Below the pieces are notes generated by a model. That model had not been told where the DNA came from. It saw only the letters and a program-made list of their open reading frames with translations, and did not search any database. From NCBI RefSeq assembly GCF_008935055.1, contig NZ_CP043028.1:137501-201500 (forward strand): a stretch of DNA of 64,000 nucleotides. Direction: 5' to 3'. The translations under genes and the position numbers were made by a program. Shown here piece after piece: positions 29,011-39,165 of the stretch. The first letter of the stretch is position 1; each line of letters starts with the position of its first letter. This DNA comes from Pseudobutyrivibrio xylanivorans (GTDB lineage: Bacteria > Bacillota > Clostridia > Lachnospirales > Lachnospiraceae).

Positions 29011-32000
29011 TGCTCTCATCTCCTTCCTGATTATTATCTGGATTCATTGCATCCTTCATAAGTTGGATTATCACAGAATTTTCTCCAAGCTTATTAATCT
29101 TTTTTACAGAAAAGCCCTCTGCATTTTCATCAAAATGACAAACGCTCTTAAAGCTACAGTATTCGCAGGCATCCACCGAGCCAAGCTTTACAGGCTCACA
29201 ATCAAACTCACCTGCTATGATTTTCCCAGCCGTATTTGCGGCAGAATAAAAGCCATAATCAATGACAGTCTGCATATCCTCCCGACTTACTACCTTTGAG
29301 CGCTTGGACAGTTCTCCCTTGGTTGTCACGCCGTAAGGAACAATAGCTGAAGTCTTAACCTGACCATCTTCCAGTCCAACTGTTGAATCATTGGCGCGCA
29401 AATCCGACTCCTCTGAAGAGAGAAGCCCATTCATTTTATTTAGAGTAAGACGCTTCTCCTTCGTATCAGATGGGCTGTCCCCCTCACCGCTAAGATATTT
29501 ATCTGTCATCTCGTAATAAAGCATTGCTGAAGGGTGTAATGTAGCATTTGGATATTTATCCTTCAGCTTGTTCAGCACAACTCCCATATAAATTGGAAGC
29601 TGCATTGATATACCATAATAGCACTCCTCAAGGCTGAGCTCGCGACCGCTTGATTTGTAATCAATAATACGAACAGCTTTATCAACCGAATCTGTTAAAT
29701 CAATTCTATCCACCTTGCCCTTAAGGTTTGCCATAACCTCACCCGTTTCAAAATCCTTAATTTCAGAATCAATTCTTTCTTCAAAAAAGGCAGGTTCAAA
29801 CTCACCACGACTAACCTGAGTTGTGATGACCTCAACAGTTCTCTTAAGTGTGGTCTTCATCGTATTTACGATATAGCGCTGAGTGCTATCCTCAAGGGTT
29901 CCAACCTTTGGCATAGAATCTATGGTCTGACCAATGGCAAGGTCGATATATGCATTACGCTCATCAGCTGATAATGATTTCCAGGTTCTTTCATCTTCTT
30001 TAATTCTGTCAGAATAGCGCTGCAAAGCCTCATGGCAGAAATTTCCCAAGTCAATGCTGGAAAGCTCAAACTTTTCTCTTTCCTGAAGCTGCATAATATA
30101 TGTAAGGAAATATTTGTAGGCACACTCATTGTACAGTTCAAATCGTGAAACCGAACCTGATACAGTCTCATCTTCATTGAAGGCTTCATTAACAGCATCC
30201 ATAATGTCAGCAGAAACCGTTTCCTTATTGTGAACATAAAATGCTGCATCAATGATGGAATCTATGTCCACCTCTGAATCATTTACTGCCCAGGAAAGCA
30301 GCTGTTCAAAAACACGAAGCTCGTCTTCTGAAAGACTATCCATGCCAAGGAAAACTGCATTTTTCAAAAGCTCAATTAAATAGTCCACAGCACTCTTCTT
30401 CGAAAGGAGCCTGACTGACATATTGAAATCCTCGATTTCCTTCATGGTAACTTCTGGAAACATCTTGGTTAGAATTCCAATTAAATACGAGGGGTTCACT
30501 GCAGCGCCACTTGCATCTACACGAGGCATTGTGATATATAGCTTCTGATTTGGTTTTGTAAGCATCAGATAGAGATAAAATCTCTGACGGAAATTCTTCT
30601 GTCTGTCTGATGGTGCAAGCTCAAAACCGGCTTCCAAAAGCTGCTCTCTCTCAAGCTGAGAAAGGATACCTCCGTTCTCTACCTTTTTAGGGATGGCATT
30701 ATCAGAGGCCCCCATACAAAATAGAACCTTGATATTTGAAAGCCTGGTACGCTCAATATCACCCACAATGACACTATCATTTGCAGGCGGAATAACACCG
30801 ATTGTAGCAGCAGAAAGTCCAGCCTTGAAGACATCCTTGAACTCCTCCAGATCCATCACCTCATCATCCAGGATGGAAACCATCTTATCAAGCACATTCA
30901 TGATGACATGATAAATTTGGCTATACTCTTTTGCCTTTACTGCATTGTCACTATCCTCATAGATTTCCTGACGGGCTGAAATTTTATTTTCAAAATCAAA
31001 TGCGACGATAAAATCATAGAGAGCAGTAGCGATTTCACGCACTGTTGTCGTCTTTGAAATAGCTCTGTCAAAAGCTTCAAAAGGCTCAATGAATCTGCTT
31101 CGAATTTCATTAACCCGAAGCATATCCTCATCCTCTGAAAAACTGTTTGCGCGAATAGCAAATGGATGGAAGTATTTATTCTTTCCACGAATACCTGTTG
31201 CAAGAAGATAATTATCAACAAAATCTATCTCTTCAAAAGATAAATCCGTAAGACCTGCCCTAAGGAATCTAACCACATCCTCTCGTCTGAAATTTCTGTT
31301 GAAAATATCAAACAGAGCATCGATAGCCTCAGACATTGGATGGAACAAAATCTCGGTCTTAGTGTCAATGAAATATGGAATATCATATTCCTTCCAAATT
31401 CCAGTCAAAAGATATCTATATTGTTCCAAATCTGGCGCAACCACAGCAATGTCCTTGTAATGCATACCACCTCGAACAAGCTGATTGATAGTGATAGCAA
31501 TATTTCTAAGCTCCTCTCGAGGACTGCGGAGGCTAATAATTTCCAACGAATCGGCTGCATTCATCCCATCATAAACAACTTTTTTATTTCTAAAAATATT
31601 TCGCTCTAAAAATTTAAGTGGTTCATTCTCAGAAAGCCAGCCACTCTCATCAGAGATAATCACAGGCTCGTTAATCTCAACCTTTGCCTTTTTGGCAAGA
31701 CCTGTCATCTTCAGGGCGAACTCTGAGGACATGGCAAAAAGCTCATCATCTGGCTTTTGCTCCAATAATGAATCCGACTCATCTGCTGTGATTGTGACAG
31801 CCACCTCATCACATAGCTTTAGCATATGCTCAACAAGCTGATACTGAATTGGCGTGAATCCAGTAAAGCCATCCAATACTACTGTCGAACCAAGCACAAT
31901 TTCCGAGTTATCAAGCATAGAATTTAGCATTGAAAGAATCGACTCGGTAGTAACATATTTTCCATCAATGAAATCAAGAAACGCCTGATACAAAACCAAC

Positions 32001-32476
32001 AAATCTGAGGCTCTGCGCTTGAAACTCTGGGACATAACCGGTGTATCAATCATATCTTTCAGTCGCTCTGGAGTAATGTTGTACTGTGTAAGCTCTGAAA
32101 TTAGTGACTTCACCTGAGTGATATAAGTGATGCGGGTTATATTATTTCTGAGGGTAGTCATCTCATTCAAATGGTTATTTACCAGCTTTCGAATGACAAG
32201 AGCCTTTCCCGTATCATCAAGGACGCCGTGAACTGCCGCACCAAGCTCCTCAAATACACGATAAGCCAAGCGATTAAAGGACAAAACATCAATATTCATG
32301 ATACAGTGATTTGGGTGCATAGATACCAGCAGACGCTGGGTTGACATTGTATACTGTTCAGGAACAATCACCAAAAAATTTTTATCTTTGTTGGCAATTG
32401 ATTCCTGAATTATTCTATTGTAAATGGACGTGGATTTGCCACTTCCAGAACTTCCGATAACAAGTGATAACGACAT
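28997..32476 (-). CDS. addB: ATP-dependent nuclease subunit B
   Basis: Second subunit of AddAB. The 1159-residue product starts MSLSLVIGSSGSGKSTSIYN with the single Walker A of AddB. The C-terminal nuclease domain contains VDRIDLTDS...IIDYKSSG, and the iron-sulphur ligands are visible as CEYCSFKSVCHFD near the end. The start at 32476 follows TAGGAG; the longer frame lacks a binding site. The stop overlaps addA. Confidence 0.94.
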   Translation of the reverse strand: MSLSLVIGSSGSGKSTSIYNRIIQESIANKDKNFLVIVPEQYTMSTQRLLVSMHPNHCIMNIDVLSFNRLAYRVFEELGAAVHGVLDDTGKALVIRKLVNNHLNEMTTLRNNITRITYITQVKSLISELTQYNITPERLKDMIDTPVMSQSFKRRASDLLVLYQAFLDFIDGKYVTTESILSMLNSMLDNSEIVLGSTVVLDGFTGFTPIQYQLVEHMLKLCDEVAVTITADESDSLLEQKPDDELFAMSSEFALKMTGLAKKAKVEINEPVIISDESGWLSENEPLKFLERNIFRNKKVVYDGMNAADSLEIISLRSPREELRNIAITINQLVRGGMHYKDIAVVAPDLEQYRYLLTGIWKEYDIPYFIDTKTEILFHPMSEAIDALFDIFNRNFRREDVVRFLRAGLTDLSFEEIDFVDNYLLATGIRGKNKYFHPFAIRANSFSEDEDMLRVNEIRSRFIEPFEAFDRAISKTTTVREIATALYDFIVAFDFENKISARQEIYEDSDNAVKAKEYSQIYHVIMNVLDKMVSILDDEVMDLEEFKDVFKAGLSAATIGVIPPANDSVIVGDIERTRLSNIKVLFCMGASDNAIPKKVENGGILSQLEREQLLEAGFELAPSDRQKNFRQRFYLYLMLTKPNQKLYITMPRVDASGAAVNPSYLIGILTKMFPEVTMKEIEDFNMSVRLLSKKSAVDYLIELLKNAVFLGMDSLSEDELRVFEQLLSWAVNDSEVDIDSIIDAAFYVHNKETVSADIMDAVNEAFNEDETVSGSVSRFELYNECAYKYFLTYIMQLQEREKFELSSIDLGNFCHEALQRYSDRIKEDERTWKSLSADERNAYIDLAIGQTIDSMPKVGTLEDSTQRYIVNTMKTTLKRTVEVITTQVSRGEFEPAFFEERIDSEIKDFETGEVMANLKGKVDRIDLTDSVDKAVRIIDYKSSGRELSLEECYYGISMQLPIYMGVVLNKLKDKYPNATLHPSAMLYYEMTDKYLSGEGDSPSDTKEKRLTLNKMNGLLSSEESDLRANDSTVGLEDGQVKTSAIVPYGVTTKGELSKRSKVVSREDMQTVIDYGFYSAANTAGKIIAGEFDCEPVKLGSVDACEYCSFKSVCHFDENAEGFSVKKINKLGENSVIIQLMKDAMNPDNNQEGDESSGAD

Positions 32477-32497
32477 AAATTCTCCTAAAGAAAATAA

Positions 32498-32521
32498 CAC
32501 CCTCCCTTTTCAGGGAGGGAT
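32498..32521 (-). terminator. Terminator between the amidohydrolase and addB
   Basis: CCCTCCC-ttttca-GGGAGGG stem 8 bp after the amidohydrolase stop; the reverse-strand tail is TGTTATTTTC, only moderately T-rich, so readthrough into addB is possible. Confidence 0.6.
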
Positions 32522-32527
32522 AAATAT

Positions 32528-34075
32528 TTATTGTGGAAACATTCCTCGAAGCATGGTTGCCATGGAACCGGTACGTGACCGTTTATATGGCTTACCCTTC
32601 AGATAAAGTTCCAAGACGTTTATTGTCTTCAATTCCTCAACTGGAATTTCGTAAGGATTCTTGTCTAATACGACAAGATCGCAGCTCTTACCCATTTCCA
32701 GGGTGCCTCGTTCCTTCTCATCGAAGCACGAGAAAGCTCCGTTGTATGTAGCCATTCGAAAGGCTTCGTAAACTGAAACCGACTGCTCAGGATTCTTGTT
32801 GTTGCATGCATCATGAATCCACATTACAGGGTTCGGGTCTGAGGCTGGTGCATCAGAATTAAAGCAAACCTTAACTCCAAGCTCAGAAATTGTCTTCAGA
32901 GGATTAATACGCTGCGCTCTTTCCTTTGAAAGAATTGACTCAACGAAACCATAAACTCCATCGATGTGCGAAAGTAACGAAGGCTGTACCGAAATCATGA
33001 TGTTGTACTTTGCACAGGTCTTTAATGCGCTCTCCGATGGAAGACATCCATGGATAATAATATGCCTGTGGTCATAGCGAGGGTAATCCTCAAGTGCCAT
33101 CGCAATTGAATTAACAGCCTGTTCAAATGCCGCATCACCAACAGCGTGAAGAGCTATCTGATAACCAGCTCTGTTGGCATTTATACAGAATTTTTGAACA
33201 TCAGCGTCACTGAAAAATGAAACACCTTTATTATTTATTGTAATGTAGTCTTCGTTCAATGACGCATCTTTGTTTGCGAAGGTACCATCAAGATTTCCAA
33301 AGACTACTCGAGTCATATCCTTCTTGGAAATCTTATCAACATTTGAGCATTGGTAAGCTACCTTGACCTGCATACCATTATCAAGACCTTTGGCAACTGA
33401 GCGCTCCATATCGAAATCATAATCACGAATGAAGCCCATTCCGCTGGCAGAACAGATAAGTCCTATGCCTTTGCTGGCAAGGAAATCTGAAGTCTCGACC
33501 ATGGAATCAATCACCTTTTTGGTAGACATGCCATGGGTAATGAACTCGCATGCAGATAAAAATGCCTCCTGCTTTAACTCACCTGTCTCAGGATTGTAGC
33601 CTCTCAGGTTTGATACCTTGGATTTGATAGCATCCATGAATAAACTATTGGCAACACCCGAATGTGCATCATGCTTGATAATGAAAGCTGGCTTATCTGG
33701 GCACGACATATCCATCTGCTCACGTAAAATCAAGTGTCCCTCGGAAACCGCAAACTCAGTAGCACCAAAACCAACAATAATATTCTCTCTGGTATTGTTT
33801 GCGTATGCACGTAGCTGCTCTAAAATCTTAGCATTCGAATCCGTATCATTGATAGGAAACATCTTGTGCAGAACAGAAAAACCAGAATAATGCATATGTG
33901 TATCAGCAAATGCTGGAACAAGCACATTATCTCCAAGCTCAATTGGTGGCACAACCTCGTACTGAGTAGGAAGCTTCTTGCCGATGTAGGCAATTCTTCC
34001 CTCTCGTTCAACCAAATAATTGGCTATAGTATTGTTCTCGTCGCAAGTAATAATCGTTCCATGAAATACCTGCAT
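32528..34075 (-). CDS. Amidohydrolase family protein (YtcJ-like)
   Basis: 515-residue metal-dependent hydrolase of the YtcJ/imidazolonepropionase-like branch. It has the metal site HMHYSGF early (near 59), HDAHSG, the internal HAVGDAAFEQA and HGCLPS motifs, FNSDAP (metal Asp near 410) and a C-terminal composite beta domain (GTLEMGKSCDLVVLDKNPYEI). No signal peptide, so cytoplasmic. The substrate is unknown. GGAGG lies 7 nt before ATG. Confidence 0.88.
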   Translation of the reverse strand: MQVFHGTIITCDENNTIANYLVEREGRIAYIGKKLPTQYEVVPPIELGDNVLVPAFADTHMHYSGFSVLHKMFPINDTDSNAKILEQLRAYANNTRENIIVGFGATEFAVSEGHLILREQMDMSCPDKPAFIIKHDAHSGVANSLFMDAIKSKVSNLRGYNPETGELKQEAFLSACEFITHGMSTKKVIDSMVETSDFLASKGIGLICSASGMGFIRDYDFDMERSVAKGLDNGMQVKVAYQCSNVDKISKKDMTRVVFGNLDGTFANKDASLNEDYITINNKGVSFFSDADVQKFCINANRAGYQIALHAVGDAAFEQAVNSIAMALEDYPRYDHRHIIIHGCLPSESALKTCAKYNIMISVQPSLLSHIDGVYGFVESILSKERAQRINPLKTISELGVKVCFNSDAPASDPNPVMWIHDACNNKNPEQSVSVYEAFRMATYNGAFSCFDEKERGTLEMGKSCDLVVLDKNPYEIPVEELKTINVLELYLKGKPYKRSRTGSMATMLRGMFPQ

Positions 34076-34109
34076 ATGATCCCCTCCGAAATCAAATGTT
34101 TAGAACATC

Positions 34110-35348
34110 CTACTTTTTGGTAGGACGAATAATATGTCTTGGGATACCGTCTACCATGATAGGTGAAACATCTCCCTGAATAAGTGGTCTAACATAAGTG
34201 ATGAATGCTTCAGTTACGTATGAACCATCATGTGTAATCCAGTTACGTGGAACAAGCTTTTCATCATTGGCAATCTTGTGAACATCCTTTACCTCTGTTC
34301 CACACTGATATGGATCATCAGAATGGCGGATGAGTGTAACCATCTTTCCAGTATCGCCCTCATCAGCAGCAAGAACTGCGGCACCACCTACCTGATAGGC
34401 CTCAAGGATATCGATACGAGATGCAAGATGTGAGCCTGCACGCTGAAGTGTTGAAAGCTCGATTGCTCTAGTTTTACAGCCAAGCTCTGCGCCAATGTAA
34501 TTGCAAAGGTAAGCTGCTGTTCCTGTAAGCTGCTTGTGGTTGAAAGCATCTACAAACTCATTGTTGTGAGCGTACTCGCAGACATATTTACCTTCCTTAG
34601 TATGAATACCTTCAGAAATACATACGACAACTGATGGCTGTGTCTTAAGGAGTTTCTCAACACGCTCCTTGAATTTCTCAATATCAAATGGAACCTCTGG
34701 CAGATAAATCAAATCTGGGCCATCACAATCCTCGCCCTTTGCAAGAATAGAGGCACCTGTAAGCCAGCCTGCATTACGTCCCATAATCTCTACGATAGTA
34801 ACAAGTCCCTTGCTATACTCAAGGCAAAAGCTATCGCGGATAATCTCCTTTACAGAGGTACCGATATATTTAGCTGCGCTACCAAATCCTGGTGTATGAT
34901 CGGTGAGAGCCAGGTCATTATCGATAGTCTTTGGGCAACCGATAAACCTGATCTGAGAGCCAGTTAAGATGGCGTAATCAGAAAGTTTTTTGATAGTGTC
35001 CATGGAATCATTTCCACCAATGTAAATCAGAGCTTCAATCTCTAATTTGTTGAGAATTTCAAAGATTTTTTCGTAGGTGCTCATGTCCTCGTGAATTTCA
35101 GGTAACTTAAAGCGGCATGAGCCCAAATATGCTGCTGGTGTTCTTTTAAGAAGCTCTACATCCAAATCATTTTTGATGTAATCGGAAAGATCAATGTATT
35201 TCTCTTCCATGAGTCCCTTAATACCGTTTAACATTCCGTAGACTTTACCAGCGCCACGGTCTTTTGCTGTCCTGATAACTCCTGCTAAAGAGGAGTTGAT
35301 TGCGGCGGTCGGTCCGCCTGATTGTCCCACAATTACGTTTCCAGTCAT
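34110..35348 (-). CDS. pfp: Diphosphate-dependent 6-phosphofructokinase
   Basis: Phosphorylates fructose 6-phosphate using, by signature, pyrophosphate. The 412 residues have GQSGGPTAAINSS at the N-terminus. The two diagnostic positions are Asp in GGNDSM (Gly in ATP enzymes) and Lys in GCPKTIDNDL (Gly in ATP enzymes), both of the PPi type. The catalytic TIDND and MGRNAGWLTG motifs are present. GGGAGG precedes the ATG. It is a single gene between the amidohydrolase and membrane protein genes. Confidence 0.92.
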   Translation of the reverse strand: MTGNVIVGQSGGPTAAINSSLAGVIRTAKDRGAGKVYGMLNGIKGLMEEKYIDLSDYIKNDLDVELLKRTPAAYLGSCRFKLPEIHEDMSTYEKIFEILNKLEIEALIYIGGNDSMDTIKKLSDYAILTGSQIRFIGCPKTIDNDLALTDHTPGFGSAAKYIGTSVKEIIRDSFCLEYSKGLVTIVEIMGRNAGWLTGASILAKGEDCDGPDLIYLPEVPFDIEKFKERVEKLLKTQPSVVVCISEGIHTKEGKYVCEYAHNNEFVDAFNHKQLTGTAAYLCNYIGAELGCKTRAIELSTLQRAGSHLASRIDILEAYQVGGAAVLAADEGDTGKMVTLIRHSDDPYQCGTEVKDVHKIANDEKLVPRNWITHDGSYVTEAFITYVRPLIQGDVSPIMVDGIPRHIIRPTKK

Positions 35349-35433
35349 TACATTTTACCTCCCAATTCTTTTGTTACATTATATTTTTTAGTCATTCACC
35401 CACAAATTGTTGCAAACAACTATAATGCCAAAA

Positions 35434-35697
35434 CTAATCGTCATCCTCCGGCAAGCCTTTGATATGGCTGGCAATAATGTCACATAAGCACCAAATAGCC
35501 CCGCCGACTGTCGATGCAATAAAAATCTTTATGACATTTACAAGCAACATTCCCGCCGAAAGTGTACCTGCAGTAAAACCTGTAACTAACCAATAAACTG
35601 AGCGCACGAACAGTACATAGCCACCTATGTACAGCCCCAAAACCGTGCCAAGAATGCTAAACAACACAGCAAGCGCTCTTTTTGCATTCTTCTTCAT
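35434..35697 (-). CDS. Small membrane protein, 87 aa
   Basis: Starts MKKNAKRALAVLFSILGTVLGLYIGGYVLFV and has two hydrophobic helices (about 8-33 and 45-78) ending in an acidic LPEDDD tail. No family is recognised. The start at 35697 follows GGAG; the longer frame would begin inside the PAP2 gene. It is 26 bp after that gene and probably cotranscribed. Confidence 0.7.
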   Translation of the reverse strand: MKKNAKRALAVLFSILGTVLGLYIGGYVLFVRSVYWLVTGFTAGTLSAGMLLVNVIKIFIASTVGGAIWCLCDIIASHIKGLPEDDD

Positions 35698-35723
35698 AAA
35701 TTTTCTCCGGTAATTATTTATAT

Positions 35724-36257
35724 CTAAAATGGTAGCATAATAAGACCAAAAACGCCACAAAAAATCCAATAGCATATGGTAGCAACAAGAAATGCCATTG
35801 CTGCGCCTGCTACAACGTCCTTGATAAAATGAACTCCACCTACCACGCGAATCACAGCAAGGGCCACGCCAAGTACTAAAAGAACGATTCCTATTACTGT
35901 ACTCACCTGAAAATAAGTGAAAGCCACCATAAAAATCGAAAAAACATGCCTGCTAGGAAAGCTTTTTCCTTTTGTATCCTTTTTCAAGGCTGGGACAAAA
36001 TTATAGGCCTCGTAAGGTCTTGGAGAACTGATTACCTTTCTGAAAAAACTGACAAGGGCAAAAGACACCCCTGGAACTAAAAGACACCTGTAAAGCAGAG
36101 TTCCTCCACTGACAGGAATGATGTAGAGACAATAGGCAAGAAGGCCTACGTAAAATAAAACTGTAATATAAGTAATGGCCTTGTCCAGCACATTTAAGGC
36201 TGTAACAAGACCATTATTATCTTTTATTCTAGCTGATAAATTCGAGTATGAAATCAT
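35724..36257 (-). CDS. PAP2-family membrane phosphatase
   Basis: 177 residues with about five membrane helices. The three PAP2 active-site motifs are present: KVISSPRPYEAY (KX6RP-like), PSRHVFS and RVVGGVHFIKDV (SRX5HX3D-like). These enzymes remove phosphate from lipid phosphates such as undecaprenyl-PP or phosphatidate. The gene follows carD by 3 bp. The lipid substrate is not determined. Confidence 0.87.
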   Translation of the reverse strand: MISYSNLSARIKDNNGLVTALNVLDKAITYITVLFYVGLLAYCLYIIPVSGGTLLYRCLLVPGVSFALVSFFRKVISSPRPYEAYNFVPALKKDTKGKSFPSRHVFSIFMVAFTYFQVSTVIGIVLLVLGVALAVIRVVGGVHFIKDVVAGAAMAFLVATICYWIFCGVFGLIMLPF

Positions 36258-36260
36258 AAA

Positions 36261-36794
36261 TTAAGCGCCAATCAAAACAGACTGAAGAGAATGATGCTTT
36301 ACTGCATCCTCAAACATATTCTGAACTGACTGGATATCCTTTCCCATGGAAAATGCCATTTCCTCATATAGCTTGCGACCTGCAACGCTCAGTACCTTTT
36401 CATCTAAGGCCATGACCTTCTTTCCAGATTCGATACGCTGCCACTTTCTGATGAGGACAGTCTTTACCACTCTGGCAAGAGCCTCTGGTGTAAAATCACC
36501 CATGACCTCCTTGAAACGTTCCTGAAGCATTCTGTCATTTGGCTCATGAATACATTCGATATTGTCAATATTATCGAGTATCTGGGAGAATCTTGTCTGG
36601 TCTGCTACCGGACGAAGTCTAACGGTTGAACCAATAGTTGGAGTAAAAACTTTTGCCCCTGCCTTAAATACAGGTGACATGCAGTAGTAGGTCTTTTTTG
36701 AACCTTTGCCCATAAGCTCCATGTCATCGATATCCTCAATCTGACACACACCACTTGCCTCATGAACTAAAAAATCGCCTACCTGATATTCCAT
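36261..36794 (-). CDS. CarD-family RNA polymerase-binding regulator
   Basis: 177 residues. The N-terminal CarD/TRCF RNA-polymerase interaction domain (MEYQVGDFLVHEASGVCQIEDIDD) is followed by a helical DNA-contacting part (RWQRIESGKKVMALDEKVL). Proteins of this family bind the beta subunit and adjust promoter opening at rRNA and other promoters. It appears to head an operon with the PAP2 and small membrane protein genes. AAGGATGGTG precedes the ATG. Confidence 0.87.
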   Translation of the reverse strand: MEYQVGDFLVHEASGVCQIEDIDDMELMGKGSKKTYYCMSPVFKAGAKVFTPTIGSTVRLRPVADQTRFSQILDNIDNIECIHEPNDRMLQERFKEVMGDFTPEALARVVKTVLIRKWQRIESGKKVMALDEKVLSVAGRKLYEEMAFSMGKDIQSVQNMFEDAVKHHSLQSVLIGA

Positions 36795-36998
36795 TTTTCA
36801 CCATCCTTACTAAAACAAAAACAACACGTAAACCACAACTCCATTCTCCCGCATAATCTGCTTTCATTATACCACGAAAAAAACTTTTAAGACACAAAAA
36901 GTTCACATTCGTTAATAATATACACAGGTTCGTGTGTTTTGCGTTGTCATTTAGTGAAAAATCACAATATAGTCTGACACTTTCCAGTGAATAAAAAA

Positions 36999-37460
36999 AG
37001 GCCCGACTGTGAGCCGGGTTATGTCATTTAAAGTAGTCATCTATCTAGGACTGCTGTTGCCAACAGCCTCAAGCGTTCAACCTGGTGCTGGCGGGCCGCG
37101 TACGCACCTCTTAGAACTTGCTTCGGATGGGGTTTACATGGCTACCGCTGTTACCAGCGGTACGGTGGTCTCTTACACCGCCTTTCCACCCTTACTCAAA
37201 TGAGCGGTCCCTCGAAAAGTTACACTTTTCTCGGTACGGGCTGTCGCCCAGTACAGCTGCAATAATACACAGATACTCAAGCAAGCTTGAATCTGTGCAT
37301 TATTACAGCCATACTCCGCTCATAGCTGAGCGGTATATCTCTGTTGCACTATCCTTGGAGTTACCTCCACCGGCCGTTAGCCGGCATCCTTGCCCTGTGA
37401 AGCCCGGACTTTCCTCTCCTCCACCATTACAATGAAGCAGCGACTACTCATCGGACCTTA
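36999..37460 (-). ncRNA. rnpB: RNase P RNA
   Basis: Reverse strand carries the universal core: GAGGAAAGTCCGGGCTTCAC at the 5' side, GCAACAGAGA, GTAAGGGTGGAAAGG, GTAAACCCCATCCGAAGCAA, and TAGATAGATGACT with ACCCGGCT at the 3' end. P1 forms between AGGTCCGA (37451-37458) and TCGGGCCT (36999-37006), and the T-run 36993-36998 ends the transcript. The layout is type A. A long hairpin (GTAATAATGCACAGA...TCTGTGTATTATTGC, about 37260-37308) extends the P12 region. Frames read across it are not genes. Confidence 0.95.
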
Positions 37461-37486
37461 TTTAACTGTTTTATAGCATCCTAATT

Positions 37487-39151
37487 CTACAGGATGCATG
37501 AACCTCCAATGAACTCTCTAACCAGTGAATTATTTGGAATTACATCTGGTGCCATTGGAATGAAATAATCCAAAAGCTTAATCAAGCGCTTGGCCTCCGC
37601 ATACATTGGGTGGTCAGGCTCGATAGCATAAAGCATTGGGTCGACATATAATTTTAGCACAGCCATTTCATAAATCAAGGCTGTATTGAATATATAATCA
37701 GCCTTTTCCTGGAATGGGAAGATATTCTTCTCCTCTCCACGACGAACTGAGTCCCACATAGCTATAGTCTCTGCCGCTGTAGTGGCTCTTGTTCTGGCAT
37801 CTCTAACAATTCGACGAATCAATCGACCGTCTGCTGTAGATAGTGGATTGTGCTCATCAATGGAAAGCTGGGTCAAAGCAGAAAGATAAATCTTGTACTT
37901 AGACTCTGCTGGAAGGGACGCACTCATTCTGTCGTTGAGGCCGTGAATTCCTTCAATGACAAGAATATCATTCTTGCCCAACTGCATGTAATGGTCATTG
38001 TACTCTCTTCTACCAATTTTAAAGTTAAAGTTTGGCAAAAGAACACGCTCTCCATTAAGGAGCTTCACCATGCATTCGTTGAAATATGGAATATCCAAGC
38101 CTTCAATAGCCTCAAAATCCTTCTCACCATACTCATCAATTGGCATCTTATCTCTGTCTAAATAGAAATCATCCAATGGAAGGGGATGTGGCACACAGCC
38201 TAAGGCTCTAAGGTGAGCTGACAGCTTGTGTGAGAAGGTCGTCTTTCCTGATGAAGAAGGACCTGCCATCATGACAAACTTAACATCCTTGTTGGCTGCA
38301 ATTGTGCGAGCCAAATCGCCAATGTTGCGCTCCATAATAGCCTCCTGTGAAAGGACGATATCACGAATTCTTCCATTGGCTATAGCCTCATTCAAGGCTC
38401 CAACTGTTGGAACGCCCATGGTCTGGCCAAACTCTGAAGCAGCCTGCTGTACACTAAAAAGCTTCATAGGCTTTTTGAATTCTGCTACCTCGCGAGTGTC
38501 AATTCCTGGCAGACTTCCGTCAGGATACATGAGCATAAAGCCATTTTCAAACTTCAGTAAATCAAAATACTGAAGATATTTAGTGGATGGAACCATGTAA
38601 CCATAGAAATAGTCAATGCATCCATCCAAATCATATACATTAATATTCGAGCTTGTGCGGTATTTTAAAAGCTGTTCCTTGTCCTTCATATTGAAGCTAT
38701 GGAACATCTCCTTTGCCTGAGTAGTCTTGATGGAATATTTCTTTAGTGGAATATTCTTGTCCACTAAATCAAGCATAACCCTTTTTAGCTCTTTCAAATC
38801 CTCTTCGGTGACCTCTCCTACACCTTCCAAGGTGCAGAAATCGCCCTGTCCAAGAGAATGTTCAACCCTAAGATATGGATTTGCCGGCAATGGATAAACA
38901 TCCATAAGGGCACGCTGAAGAAGGAAAACAACGCTTCGTCTGTATGCTCTGCGTCCATCCTTGTCAGCTGTTGTAAGAAACTCCAAATCGGCAACGCCGG
39001 TAACAGCCTTGTTCAACTCTGTGAGGCTTCCCTTGTACTTTGCAAGGACGATATCGTCTTTAAAATCAGCCTTGTGTTTTTCGGCGATATCCAAAAGTCG
39101 TGTGCCTTCCTCGTAGGTTTCTTCATTGCCATTAATGATTACTTTTGCCAT
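37487..39151 (-). CDS. TGS-domain uridine kinase-like protein
   Basis: 554 residues with a threonyl-tRNA-synthetase-like N-terminus (TGS plus second additional domain, 1-200) and a C-terminal uridine kinase/PRK domain with Walker A AGPSSSGKTTFSHKL (near 294), DDFYLDRD and GIHGLND. The fusion is widespread in Clostridia; the substrate is assumed to be a nucleoside. GGAGGAGAAGG precedes the ATG. It lies 14 bp after trmK, and rnpB follows. Confidence 0.88.
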   Translation of the reverse strand: MAKVIINGNEETYEEGTRLLDIAEKHKADFKDDIVLAKYKGSLTELNKAVTGVADLEFLTTADKDGRRAYRRSVVFLLQRALMDVYPLPANPYLRVEHSLGQGDFCTLEGVGEVTEEDLKELKRVMLDLVDKNIPLKKYSIKTTQAKEMFHSFNMKDKEQLLKYRTSSNINVYDLDGCIDYFYGYMVPSTKYLQYFDLLKFENGFMLMYPDGSLPGIDTREVAEFKKPMKLFSVQQAASEFGQTMGVPTVGALNEAIANGRIRDIVLSQEAIMERNIGDLARTIAANKDVKFVMMAGPSSSGKTTFSHKLSAHLRALGCVPHPLPLDDFYLDRDKMPIDEYGEKDFEAIEGLDIPYFNECMVKLLNGERVLLPNFNFKIGRREYNDHYMQLGKNDILVIEGIHGLNDRMSASLPAESKYKIYLSALTQLSIDEHNPLSTADGRLIRRIVRDARTRATTAAETIAMWDSVRRGEEKNIFPFQEKADYIFNTALIYEMAVLKLYVDPMLYAIEPDHPMYAEAKRLIKLLDYFIPMAPDVIPNNSLVREFIGGSCIL

Positions 39152-39165
39152 AGCACCTTCTCCTC

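Noticed and set aside
34110..35348. ATP-dependent phosphofructokinase
   Set aside because: The residues at the two diagnostic positions are Asp and Lys, the PPi type.
37009..37435. Protein frames across 37.0-37.4 kb on the plus strand
   Set aside because: They lie on the complement of RNase P RNA.
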